Assembly (NCBI GenBank): GCA_964617065.1
Contig: CAZTVM010000048.1
Coordinates: 1 to 14,344 of the forward strand
Direction of reading: 5' to 3'
Length of the DNA: 14,344 nt
Source: JAVBNU01 sp964617065
Lineage (GTDB): Bacteria; Cyanobacteriota; Vampirovibrionia; Gastranaerophilales; Gastranaerophilaceae
Shown here: positions 1-7,864 of the stretch, piece by piece
Numbering within the stretch: the stretch's first letter is position 1
Layout of the letters: each line of letters opens with the position of its first letter
The notes under the pieces: generated by a model
The model's input: the letters and a program-made list of their open reading frames with translations, nothing else
What the model was told of the DNA's origin: nothing
The model's database searches: none
Made by a program: the position numbers and the translations under genes

Positions 1-2934
1 CTCGTATGTTTTGTAAATAAATACGGTCAAGCATTGGTAAGCGAAAGCAGGAAAAGTGTTAGTAAAAAAGATCAAGATCAAAATCAAACTCATTCAGATT
101 CCATAGCACAACAAGTTGATTTCTTAAAACGATTTTTAAGGGAAGATTTTAAAGATGCAAAACTTTTTGAAGACCCACAATTTGATGCTGATGGAAAACC
201 AGTACTCGGACGAGTAGAAGTCGGAGGTAAAGAAATTGAATTAAAATCAAGTCCTTTCATAGAAGGAAAAGATTGGTCTAAAATGACGAAAGAAGAAAGA
301 GTTGCAGCTAAAACAGAGGCTCTGAGAATTTTCTTACACGAGCAAATTCATTCACTTGATCCGAACACTGCAATTAGTCCGTATTTAACTGAAAAATTAA
401 TGTTAGAACATAATGCAAAAGCTGTTTTAGATCATTTAGGAATAACAAACGACGGTAGAACAACAAATACTGAATTCACAGCAACAATCGGCTCAATGCT
501 GGGTGTAGGCGAAATAAAATATGATAGTGTCAATAAAAAGTGGACTTCAACTTCCGATAAATTCGTAGGTAAAGAGGAATTGTTGCAAGAAACAATGAAT
601 TTATTCACAAAATATAATCCCGATTTATTTGATCATATACAAGTTAAGATACCACTCTCATTGAATGGATTTGAAAGGAATAAGAAAAACGAAGTTAGAT
701 TAACAGAAGAAGAAAAAGCTAATATCCCTGAAGAAAAACGCCTACAAAATGGGGAAGAATTATACAAGAAAAAGAGTTCAATAAACGTAGAAGAAATAGG
801 AAAAAAATTACTAAATGCAACCATAGATGAATGTAAAAAGAGACTTAAAAGTTTATCTACTGAGTTGGGGTCTCAATATTCATACGCGATGGACAAAGCA
901 AATGCCTCTAATTATCATTCTTGGGACATTTGTGGGCATACTGCTGTTGTTCTTCAAAAAATATTAACTCACCCTGACTATGCAAAATTAACACAACCCG
1001 AACAAAATATTTTATTTTGGGCAGGATTACTTCATGATATAGGAAAAACAAAGGCAGAAGGAAATTCGCATCCTCAAGAATCTGCTGAATTGGCCCGTTG
1101 CATACTTGATAAAATGGATGTAGATCAAAATAGCATAAACAAAATTCTAGAGCTTATTAAAACTCACGAGTGGTTTGGCAATATTGCGACAAATAAAAAC
1201 CAAGCAGAAAGAGAAATTGAAAATACGAAAAATTTATTTAATTCTATAAAAATGTTTCAAATGGCAAAAATTTTAGCAGAAGCAGATATACGCGGTGTTA
1301 GAAAAAATGATGAATTTTGGACAGGATATAATCCGGCTTTTGGCGAAACGACAGAGATAGCTTTTAATCGAATCTCTACTAATATCCTAGAAAGTATGTT
1401 AAGAATGTCGAAAGAAGAATGGGAGTCTTTGAACGCTTCCTTTAGTGATATTATGCCCAATGGTAGTAATGCCGGAATATTTGCAGATTATTCATACAAA
1501 CAAGCCCAAGAATATTTTGAGGGAGTTCGTAGTCTTACGGAAAAAGGCAAGATAGGAGATGAAATTTATACTCTAAATGGGTGCGAAAGAAAACTTGAGA
1601 TATATAAAACCGCAGAAAATGGTGTTAATGATGCCGTTTGGGGATTTGATAGGTCTAGCTGTGAATTATATTACATAAAAGCGGGGTCTAGTGAACATTG
1701 TGCAAAAGAAATTATTGCATGTGAACTCGCACGAGCAGCGGGAGTACAAACCCCGGAAATTTCTATGGCCACAATTGGTGATAAAACATTTACTGCTAGT
1801 AAATATTTACCAATAGAATTATCTTGTGCAGATCCAGATTTTTTAGAACTTTCGCCTCATAGTACTGATCAAGCCTTCGCCTTACAGTTTTTGCTGGGTT
1901 CCTTTGATATTGTAAATAATGGCAATAGTGTTTTGTCCACAAGTACAGCAAATGAGCGTTTTGTAATAATGGATTTGGGCGATGCTCTCGGACAAGGTGC
2001 TAATGCAACAGAAACAACTTCAAAAAACTTTGGGGCAAATGCAACTATTTCTATCAGCGATAAGACATACGAATTAGATAATTACAACGGAAGCAATCCT
2101 CTTACGAATTTTTATAAGAACATCAGCGACTTAGGTAAATTTTGGTCGTGCCAAAGAGTTATAGACATTCCGGATACAACAATATCCGAAATTGTTATTA
2201 AATATTTGGGGGATACCACACAAGCAACTCAACTAATAGATACTTTAAAGAAACGAAGAGATAATATTAAAGCCTTTCAAGAACAATTAGAAGTAGAACG
2301 CCCTTTTTTCGGAAGTGAATCATCTAGCGAGGGAATCTTTTGCGGTAATCCGCAAAGTGCGAAGTTTAGAGATGCACTGAGGCCACATTTTTTGGGAAAT
2401 ACTGGCGATTCGCAAACCATCGAAGGTCATGCCAATGCCGTTGATCGTGCGATACAAAGTAATGCAGATGGGGTTTCTACTGTCGGTTCCGGTAAAAAAT
2501 TAACAGTATTCAGAGGCATTGTAATAAGTAATGAAGCCAGAGAACAACATTACGATGAATATAATAGCTGCGGTGAAATAACCCTTCCTTTGGGTAATAA
2601 TAGGACTCTAGTATCCACTTCTCGATCACTCGAAACGGCAAGGAGTGGTTCAATCGGGGGATTTTTAGATTCAGAAAAATCACCAAGAACTCATAGACCA
2701 ATGATTTTTGTAATAAATTTATCGGAGGGTTCGAAAGTAATAGAATTAAATAAAGTTGTGCAAGGTGAAAAAAATACCAATCCTTGCGTGGCGAAAGAAA
2801 TAGATTTACGTATTGCTTCTATGATACATGTAACGGGCTGGAGAACGATAAAAGCAGGCTCAGAAATTGACGGTGTGAAATTTACTATTGATACGGATAT
2901 CCTATATGGAGAATACAATATACCATCACAATAA
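1..2934 (+). CDS. Multidomain effector-like protein (zincin-like, HD, kinase-like, ADP-ribosyltransferase), 5' partial
   Basis: The frame is open from base 1, so the gene starts upstream; the first start-like codon in the window is TTG at 34. Residues are numbered from there (966 aa). Domains in order: (1) residues 102-106 HEQIH preceded by a hydrophobic stretch and followed by SLD, like a zincin HExxH helix, with E147 a possible third ligand; (2) an HD phosphohydrolase, about 290-425, with H302, H334-D335 in LLHDIGK, H346, H378 and D418 in AEADIRG; (3) a kinase-fold-like segment, about 535-660, with K549, E559 or E564, D625...N631 as a catalytic-loop-like element and D647-L-G as a DFG-like element; (4) a C-terminal ADP-ribosyltransferase, about 800-950, with R827 in VFRG, S861-T-S and E922 in AKEID. 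I see no membrane segment in the visible part. The HD and ART calls are firm, the kinase-like one moderate, the protease-like one tentative. It converges on an ADP-ribosylglycohydrolase gene, which suggests that ADP-ribosylation is its active output. Target and secretion route cannot be read from the sequence. Confidence 0.75.
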   Translation, partial: LVCFVNKYGQALVSESRKSVSKKDQDQNQTHSDSIAQQVDFLKRFLREDFKDAKLFEDPQFDADGKPVLGRVEVGGKEIELKSSPFIEGKDWSKMTKEERVAAKTEALRIFLHEQIHSLDPNTAISPYLTEKLMLEHNAKAVLDHLGITNDGRTTNTEFTATIGSMLGVGEIKYDSVNKKWTSTSDKFVGKEELLQETMNLFTKYNPDLFDHIQVKIPLSLNGFERNKKNEVRLTEEEKANIPEEKRLQNGEELYKKKSSINVEEIGKKLLNATIDECKKRLKSLSTELGSQYSYAMDKANASNYHSWDICGHTAVVLQKILTHPDYAKLTQPEQNILFWAGLLHDIGKTKAEGNSHPQESAELARCILDKMDVDQNSINKILELIKTHEWFGNIATNKNQAEREIENTKNLFNSIKMFQMAKILAEADIRGVRKNDEFWTGYNPAFGETTEIAFNRISTNILESMLRMSKEEWESLNASFSDIMPNGSNAGIFADYSYKQAQEYFEGVRSLTEKGKIGDEIYTLNGCERKLEIYKTAENGVNDAVWGFDRSSCELYYIKAGSSEHCAKEIIACELARAAGVQTPEISMATIGDKTFTASKYLPIELSCADPDFLELSPHSTDQAFALQFLLGSFDIVNNGNSVLSTSTANERFVIMDLGDALGQGANATETTSKNFGANATISISDKTYELDNYNGSNPLTNFYKNISDLGKFWSCQRVIDIPDTTISEIVIKYLGDTTQATQLIDTLKKRRDNIKAFQEQLEVERPFFGSESSSEGIFCGNPQSAKFRDALRPHFLGNTGDSQTIEGHANAVDRAIQSNADGVSTVGSGKKLTVFRGIVISNEAREQHYDEYNSCGEITLPLGNNRTLVSTSRSLETARSGSIGGFLDSEKSPRTHRPMIFVINLSEGSKVIELNKVVQGEKNTNPCVAKEIDLRIASMIHVTGWRTIKAGSEIDGVKFTIDTDILYGEYNIPSQ

Positions 2935-2962
2935 TATAAAAACTAAAAACGCCAATTTTTTC

Positions 2963-4576
2963 TTAAAGCATTTCTAAAATATTAACAGTATGTGAAATAA
3001 ACTCGTCAACTGTTGCATCATGCCCAATATTTTTTTTCAAAAAGTGTATATACTGCGACGAGATGTTTGATTTAATTATATTTTTACAAGACATGAAACA
3101 TAAATCTTGGATTTGTGTGTTAGAAGAATTTATGCATGCAATTTGCATTAGTATATCTACAGCACTCAATAAATCTTTTTTCTCAAATGTTGAATAAAAA
3201 AATTGATTACAATCACTTAATATTGAAAGTTTATTAATTTTTGTATTTTCGTCCTTTAAGTCTACCATTTTGGCTAATACTTTGGTCAAGGTTTGTTTTT
3301 TATCTGTTATTTCTAATTGTTTACGAACATCACCAATATAATTGCTAAAAATATCTTCTACCGAAACAATATCTGTAGGGTACCTTTTTTCTTTATTTTT
3401 TATATTGTCGGGTTTAAATAAATCTTTTGCGACTAACTGTAATTCAGAGGACAACTCGACATTTTTTATGAAATCTTGCGGTATAGCATTTTTTCCTAAA
3501 TACGAACCTAAGATACTTCCGGTAAGTGCAGCGGTTGTATCTTTGCTGGTACTATAATTAGTAGCGGTCAATATCGCATTTTTATAAGATTTTTCACAGG
3601 TTAAAGCACAAAATATAGAAATAGCTAAAGCCCTAGAGCTATGAGACCCCTCATCTAAAAGTTTTATTGCATCCTGAGGTGATTTTATTTTTTTTGAATA
3701 AAATTTTGCTAAATAAAGTTTTGTGCGAAGATTTTCACTACCATCATATTTATTTAATATTTCAATAGAATCGTCCACTGCTTTTTCCAAACTTTTTCCT
3801 TGAATAATATTAGCAATTATTGCAGAATATACACCGGCTGACAAATAGGCATCAGGATGTCCATGGGTAAGAGCAGCACATTTACTGCCTATTTCGAAAG
3901 CAAGTTCCTGATTTTTATAATACAATAATCCAACAGGGGACACTCGCATCAATCCACCACTACCGTCACTATTATTTATAGGTTTTTCAATAGTTCCAAT
4001 AACACCTTGTTTTAACGCCGCCTTGCATGTCGCTCCAGGAACACGTCTATCACATAATTCTGATATTTGAGATATCCAACCTTTTTCTAATTTTTTTCCA
4101 GAAATTTGCATTTGATACCAATTTTTATAAGAGTCATATATTTTTTTCATTTCAGGCAATTCATTTTCTTCTGTATATGCTTTTATTAATCCATCAGCTG
4201 TAAATAACGTCAATTGAGTATCGTCCGTAATTTCGGCAATACCAGCCTCATTTAATATTAATTTTTCTAAACCATTTTTACCATATCGGTCTTTAATTTC
4301 TTTTCTATTTAAAAATTCAATTGATCCCCCCATCGCATCGCCAATTGCTCCGCCAAGCAAGCAACCTTCATAGTGGTCTAAATCGTGTTTTGAATTAGGC
4401 ATTGTATCTACTCTCTGAATTTCTTCAACTTCGCTAGTCTTCACAAACTTATCTTGTGATTGTTTAAAACTACATTTATTATAGCAATTGTTTTTGAAAT
4501 TGTACAATAAATTTACCCTATGATGGGGTCGTATTGGTTGTTGAATTGAATTATTAAATTTACAATATGTAATCAT
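2963..4576 (-). CDS. ADP-ribosylglycohydrolase (DraG/ARH family) with C-terminal helical extension
   Basis: This should hydrolyse the bond between ADP-ribose and a modified protein (or related conjugate) using a binuclear metal centre. From the longest start (537 aa) the family core begins near residue 67 with EGCLLGGAIGDAMGG. Then come T117-D118-D119-T120 (metal site), a GSGGLMRVSPVG segment (substrate loop), THGHPDA, and the C-terminal metal motif S344-K345-D346-T347 in STSKDTTAALTGSILG. The family norm there is GGDxD[ST], so the first Asp is Ser here; activity may be altered. Residues from about 375 to 537 are a helical extension I do not recognise. Start: ATG 4576 has only a weak AGG-like site. 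The alternative is ATG 4402 (479 aa), preceded by AGAGAG and a promoter-like element, and still upstream of the domain. The 58-codon extension lacks stops in AT-rich DNA, which slightly favours 4576. Its end lies 28 bp from the convergent ART gene. Confidence 0.85.
   Translation of the reverse strand: MITYCKFNNSIQQPIRPHHRVNLLYNFKNNCYNKCSFKQSQDKFVKTSEVEEIQRVDTMPNSKHDLDHYEGCLLGGAIGDAMGGSIEFLNRKEIKDRYGKNGLEKLILNEAGIAEITDDTQLTLFTADGLIKAYTEENELPEMKKIYDSYKNWYQMQISGKKLEKGWISQISELCDRRVPGATCKAALKQGVIGTIEKPINNSDGSGGLMRVSPVGLLYYKNQELAFEIGSKCAALTHGHPDAYLSAGVYSAIIANIIQGKSLEKAVDDSIEILNKYDGSENLRTKLYLAKFYSKKIKSPQDAIKLLDEGSHSSRALAISIFCALTCEKSYKNAILTATNYSTSKDTTAALTGSILGSYLGKNAIPQDFIKNVELSSELQLVAKDLFKPDNIKNKEKRYPTDIVSVEDIFSNYIGDVRKQLEITDKKQTLTKVLAKMVDLKDENTKINKLSILSDCNQFFYSTFEKKDLLSAVDILMQIACINSSNTQIQDLCFMSCKNIIKSNISSQYIHFLKKNIGHDATVDEFISHTVNILEML
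4478..4506 (-). promoter_or_regulatory. Sigma-70-like promoter inside the 5' end of the ADP-ribosylglycohydrolase ORF
   Basis: On the minus strand TGTACA (4506-4501) is followed after exactly 17 bases by a perfect TATAAT (4483-4478). Transcription would begin near 4471, between the two candidate starts, and would leave ATG 4402 as the only usable start. In AT-rich DNA such a match can arise by chance, so this is suggestive only. Confidence 0.35.
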
Positions 4577-4921
4577 ATTTTATTACCTATCGACTATTTA
4601 TCTGTACAAAACTGCTGAAGATATAAATTTATGAATTTTTGTTGTTTTGTTAAGTTTTGTAAGTTAATATTAATTTTTTTTAATATTTTCGTAATGCCGG
4701 AAAACCTTGTTGTGACTGCATACTTAAATTATATATATATTTTATATTAAATTAATTTATCAATTATGACAATTTTCATTAAGTAATCGTTTTTATATAT
4801 ATAAATGAAGACTATTTAAAAGAGAAAGAGAGAATGAGCATATAAATGTGATGTACAGGTCACGTTTGGAGAAAGAACACTTTTGCTATAAAAATAGCAA
4901 AAGTCAAAAGGAGATAAGAAT
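4577..4921. other. AT-rich intergenic region between divergent transcription units
   Basis: The 345 bp between the minus-strand glycohydrolase and the plus-strand three-gene operon hold no ORF I believe in. The region is very AT-rich, with an alternating AT tract at 4729-4742 and another near 4794-4802. A weak promoter-like pair for the plus strand is TTGTGA (4710-4715) with TATATA at about 4732-4737. Such boxes are expected by chance here. The last 45 bases hold the hairpin and ribosome binding site listed separately. Confidence 0.5.
4880..4903 (+). promoter_or_regulatory. 5' leader hairpin just upstream of the ribosome binding site
   Basis: CTTTTGCTAT (4880-4889) and ATAGCAAAAG (4894-4903) form a perfect 10-bp stem around an AAAA tetraloop. 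The hairpin ends two bases before the strong Shine-Dalgarno AAAAGGAG (4906-4913) of the gene starting at 4922. There is no U-tract after it, so it is unlikely to be a terminator. It could protect the mRNA 5' end or modulate initiation. Confidence 0.6.
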
Positions 4922-5965
4922 ATGGTAGCACAGGCTAACAGTTGCAAATTAGCCAAGGCAGAAACGTCAATATCAGCTTCATCAATGTTGAGTAGTAAGG
5001 TTACAACAGACTCATATAGCATTTTTTCAGGCACTATTTCTGATAAAAGTGCCACTGAAAGTAATTTATTTTCAAAAGTTTTAGTGGATAAGACTAATAA
5101 GGAAAAAGGTAACGTAACTAACGAAAAAAATGATACAACAAAACTTAAACAAAACCCTTTAAAAACAGCTAATAGCAATAAATTAAACGAAGCACTCGAA
5201 AGTAAAATAACCAAATATGATGACTTTATGTCAATTATAGAAAACGAGAATATCGATTCTGAGCAACTTGATATTTTAAGTGGACAAATAGCTCAGAGTG
5301 ATCTGAATGATGAGCAAAAAACTTATGTAAAGGCAGCTATTGCTGAGAAAAAAGAAGAACTTGCTAAATCTCAAAACCAATGTGAGCAAGCAGGAAAATC
5401 GACAAAATCTTCAGGCTCAAAATCTTCAAGTAATCAGGATAATTCTATCGACGATGCGCAAAAAAAATACGATGATTTAATGGCAAAAAATAATCAGCTA
5501 GCGCAAAGCAGTGAAATGCAAAGAGCAAATACAGAGCTACAGAATGCTACACAATATGAAAAATTGGCGTCATCTGCGCAGCAACAAATGACGACAGCAC
5601 AATCAAAATTAAGTGGTTTAACTCAAAATATAGCGAGTTGTGAAACGCAAATGCCGACTTTAGAAGCTAGTGCAGCTGAGTTGAAACAAAAAGCCCAGTC
5701 TGCCCCCGATGAGCAAAAAGCTGAATATGAAAAAAGCGCTAAGGACGCTGAAACTGCACTCAAACAAAAGCAAAGTGAGTTAGCTGAATTAAAAAGACAA
5801 AAAACACTTGCCGAAGCTGAGTTGCAACAAGTAACAAACGATTTCAATAGCTACAAATCTCAGGCACAAAATGCTATTCAATTAGCAAATCAACACATGT
5901 CGAATGCTCAACAAATGCAAAGAGCACAATTTTGGTCAAATTTTTTCAATTCAATAGGTAGATAA
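4922..5965 (+). CDS. Coiled-coil, Ser/Gln/Lys-rich protein of unknown function (operon gene 1)
   Basis: A 347-aa hydrophilic protein. The start is clear: AAAAGGAG at 4906-4913 sits 8 bases before ATG 4922. Residues 1-100 are rich in Ser, Thr, Asn and Lys and look disordered. About 106-150 hold a helical motif (NENIDSEQLDILSG, then AAIAEKKEEL) that recurs in the next two genes. About 155-330 are long amphipathic helices full of Ala, Gln, Glu and Lys with heptad-like spacing, typical of coiled coils. The C-terminus is the aromatic segment FWSNFFNSIGR. There is no Sec signal peptide, membrane helix or catalytic motif. It is the first gene of a likely three-gene operon. I do not recognise the family; a structural or non-classically exported role is possible but unproven. 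Confidence 0.8.
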   Translation: MVAQANSCKLAKAETSISASSMLSSKVTTDSYSIFSGTISDKSATESNLFSKVLVDKTNKEKGNVTNEKNDTTKLKQNPLKTANSNKLNEALESKITKYDDFMSIIENENIDSEQLDILSGQIAQSDLNDEQKTYVKAAIAEKKEELAKSQNQCEQAGKSTKSSGSKSSSNQDNSIDDAQKKYDDLMAKNNQLAQSSEMQRANTELQNATQYEKLASSAQQQMTTAQSKLSGLTQNIASCETQMPTLEASAAELKQKAQSAPDEQKAEYEKSAKDAETALKQKQSELAELKRQKTLAEAELQQVTNDFNSYKSQAQNAIQLANQHMSNAQQMQRAQFWSNFFNSIGR

Positions 5966-5981
5966 CAAAGGTACGAATAAA

Positions 5982-7826
5982 ATGTCATTAAAAATTGATA
6001 AGACAGTAATAAATAATTTGAAAATTTCATCACAATCAACAACAAGGTTTGATGAGCAAAAAAAATCCGACGAGTGTTTTGCCTCTAAAGTAGCTGACAG
6101 TTATGGTTTTGATTCTTTCAAGAGTCTTTCTGCAAAAACATCTACTACGAATGCAACTAACGGTTTAGCAACAAGTGAGTGGAGCGAGGCAGAAGCAAAT
6201 ACACTGCTAAAAAATGGAGGTAGCAGTAGCAACCCCTTTACAGCAAACAAAATGTCTCTCAATAAAAAGTCAGAAACAGCGAAAGCTGCGCAAAACGGCT
6301 CTTTAGTAGAAGTATATTCGTCAGAAAGTACTAAAGGTTCAAACTCAACGAATAGTTCTACACAAAACTTGGGAGTCAAAGGTTTTAGTGAAAGCACACA
6401 AACAGATACGGAAGGAGTTTTAAATTCTACCTATTTGAAAGCAAGCAGTACAAATGTAGCTGAATATCTTAATAAAGTTAGTAATGGTGATGAAAAACTT
6501 AATTATGATGATGCAAAAGCAATAGTCTATAATCCAAATACTACGGACATTCAATTAGAACAATTGAAGCAGGAAGCTCAAACTGCAGCAGATAGCACAG
6601 AGGATAGCAGCGAAAAGAAACAATGGGAAAATTTGGTTTCTGAAATTGACCAAAAAGTTGCTGACAAAGCTGAAGATGCAGCGTTCGAAAATGCTAAGAA
6701 GAATGCAGCGAATTCTGATAACAGCGACGACAGCGTTCCCAGTTCAGGTAGTCAAGGTCAACCTAGTGGCGGAAGTCAAGGTAGTGGCGGGGGTAGTCCT
6801 GCAGGTGGTGCTGAAAAGGGCAATGAAGAAAAAGCAACAGCACCTGCTAAAGATCCTTCTGACAACTCTTATGACCCGAGTGAACTTGATAGATTAATGA
6901 ATGCGGCCGAAATGGGAAATGACACGTCCACAAATAATAGTCCTGAAACAAAGGATATTTTTGACAATGCAGGCGTGCCTGACAATGACAGTGTAAGAAA
7001 TGAATGTATGAAAAACGAAACTGATGGATTAAAAAATAAAGCTGATGGAGCAGCAGAGGCAGCAGCTGGAAAAGCAGACAAAGAACAAGGCAAAAATGAT
7101 ATGGCTGAAGCCGATAAAGCTATAGATAACTTAAACGATGAAGATAAAAGATGTGCTGAAAATCTTAAAGAAAATTGTGAAGCAAAAGAACAATTACAAC
7201 AAGAAAAAGAAGGCTTGGCTAATGAAGCACAACAAGCAAGAGATAAAGAAAATAATCATCGCAAAGATGAAGCTACAGCAAAAGGTGAACGAGAGGGGCA
7301 TGAAGCAAACGCAAAAAAAGCAGGACAAGAAGAACAAACTAACAGAGAAGCCGCAAATGCAGTCGAAATACCTCAGCCTCAAAAAGATGACAAAGGCAAT
7401 GTGACTAATCAATCGGAGATTGATGCAGCTAAAGAGAAAAAAGAAAATTTGAATAAAAAAGCTGATGAAGCAAAACAGAAAAAGTCTGATGCTGAACAAA
7501 AAGCACAAGATGCCAAAGCTAGAGAGGATAAAGCAAAAGCGCTGGCTGACCAAGAAAAAACAAAAGCTGAACAAAAAGAAAAAGAGGCGCAGAAAAAAGA
7601 TGATGATATTAAGGCAAAGGAACAAGAAATACAAGACTTGATGAAAGAGGCTGAAAATATAGATGCAGATACTAAAAAAGCTATGGATGACAGAAAAGCA
7701 GCAAGTGACAAATATATTGATGGTTCAAATCGAGAGATAGCCGGTAATAAACAACAGCAGCAGGGACAAGCAGCAATTGATCAATCACGAGCAAGAGCCA
7801 ACGCATACTGTGGCACACAAAACTAA
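5982..7826 (+). CDS. Long Lys/Glu/Ala coiled-coil protein with Gly/Ser linker, unknown function (operon gene 2)
   Basis: A 614-aa, highly charged protein beginning 16 bp after the previous gene; AAAGGT at 5967-5972 is its likely ribosome binding site. The N-terminal 170 residues are Ser/Thr/Asn-rich, with FASKV near residue 33 resembling LFSKV in the preceding protein. About 184-225 hold the shared helical motif (NPNTTDIQLEQL...SEIDQKVAD). Residues 254-276 form a Gly/Ser/Gln linker (GSQG, GGSQGSGGG). From about 340 to 590 the protein is almost entirely Lys, Glu, Ala, Asp and Gln in repeated KADEAKQKK-like patterns, predicting one very long charged helix or coiled coil. It ends in YCGTQN. There is no signal peptide, membrane segment or enzymatic motif. 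Function unknown; a rod, spacer or scaffold would fit. Confidence 0.8.
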   Translation: MSLKIDKTVINNLKISSQSTTRFDEQKKSDECFASKVADSYGFDSFKSLSAKTSTTNATNGLATSEWSEAEANTLLKNGGSSSNPFTANKMSLNKKSETAKAAQNGSLVEVYSSESTKGSNSTNSSTQNLGVKGFSESTQTDTEGVLNSTYLKASSTNVAEYLNKVSNGDEKLNYDDAKAIVYNPNTTDIQLEQLKQEAQTAADSTEDSSEKKQWENLVSEIDQKVADKAEDAAFENAKKNAANSDNSDDSVPSSGSQGQPSGGSQGSGGGSPAGGAEKGNEEKATAPAKDPSDNSYDPSELDRLMNAAEMGNDTSTNNSPETKDIFDNAGVPDNDSVRNECMKNETDGLKNKADGAAEAAAGKADKEQGKNDMAEADKAIDNLNDEDKRCAENLKENCEAKEQLQQEKEGLANEAQQARDKENNHRKDEATAKGEREGHEANAKKAGQEEQTNREAANAVEIPQPQKDDKGNVTNQSEIDAAKEKKENLNKKADEAKQKKSDAEQKAQDAKAREDKAKALADQEKTKAEQKEKEAQKKDDDIKAKEQEIQDLMKEAENIDADTKKAMDDRKAASDKYIDGSNREIAGNKQQQQGQAAIDQSRARANAYCGTQN

Positions 7827-7864
7827 TTTAATTGAGTATAAGAGTAAAATAAAAGGAGAAAATT

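Noticed and set aside
2935..2962. Bidirectional terminator between the convergent ART and glycohydrolase genes
   Set aside because: Only a five-base A/T complementarity is visible around CGCCAA; too weak to call.
4816..5214. Minus-strand hydrophobic ORF over the leader and first operon gene
   Set aside because: It is a shadow of Ser/Lys-rich codons and overlaps the hairpin and ribosome binding site of the plus-strand gene.
6741..6809. Gly/Ser repeat as a possible CRISPR or tandem DNA array
   Set aside because: It is in frame, short and imperfect, with no equal-length spacers; it reads as a flexible linker.
7194..7634. Minus-strand 146-aa ORF rich in Phe/Leu that looks like a membrane protein
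   Set aside because: It is the antisense of Lys/Glu-rich codons of the long coiled-coil gene; poly-AAA/GAA on one strand gives Phe/Phe-like runs on the other. No ribosome binding site fits.
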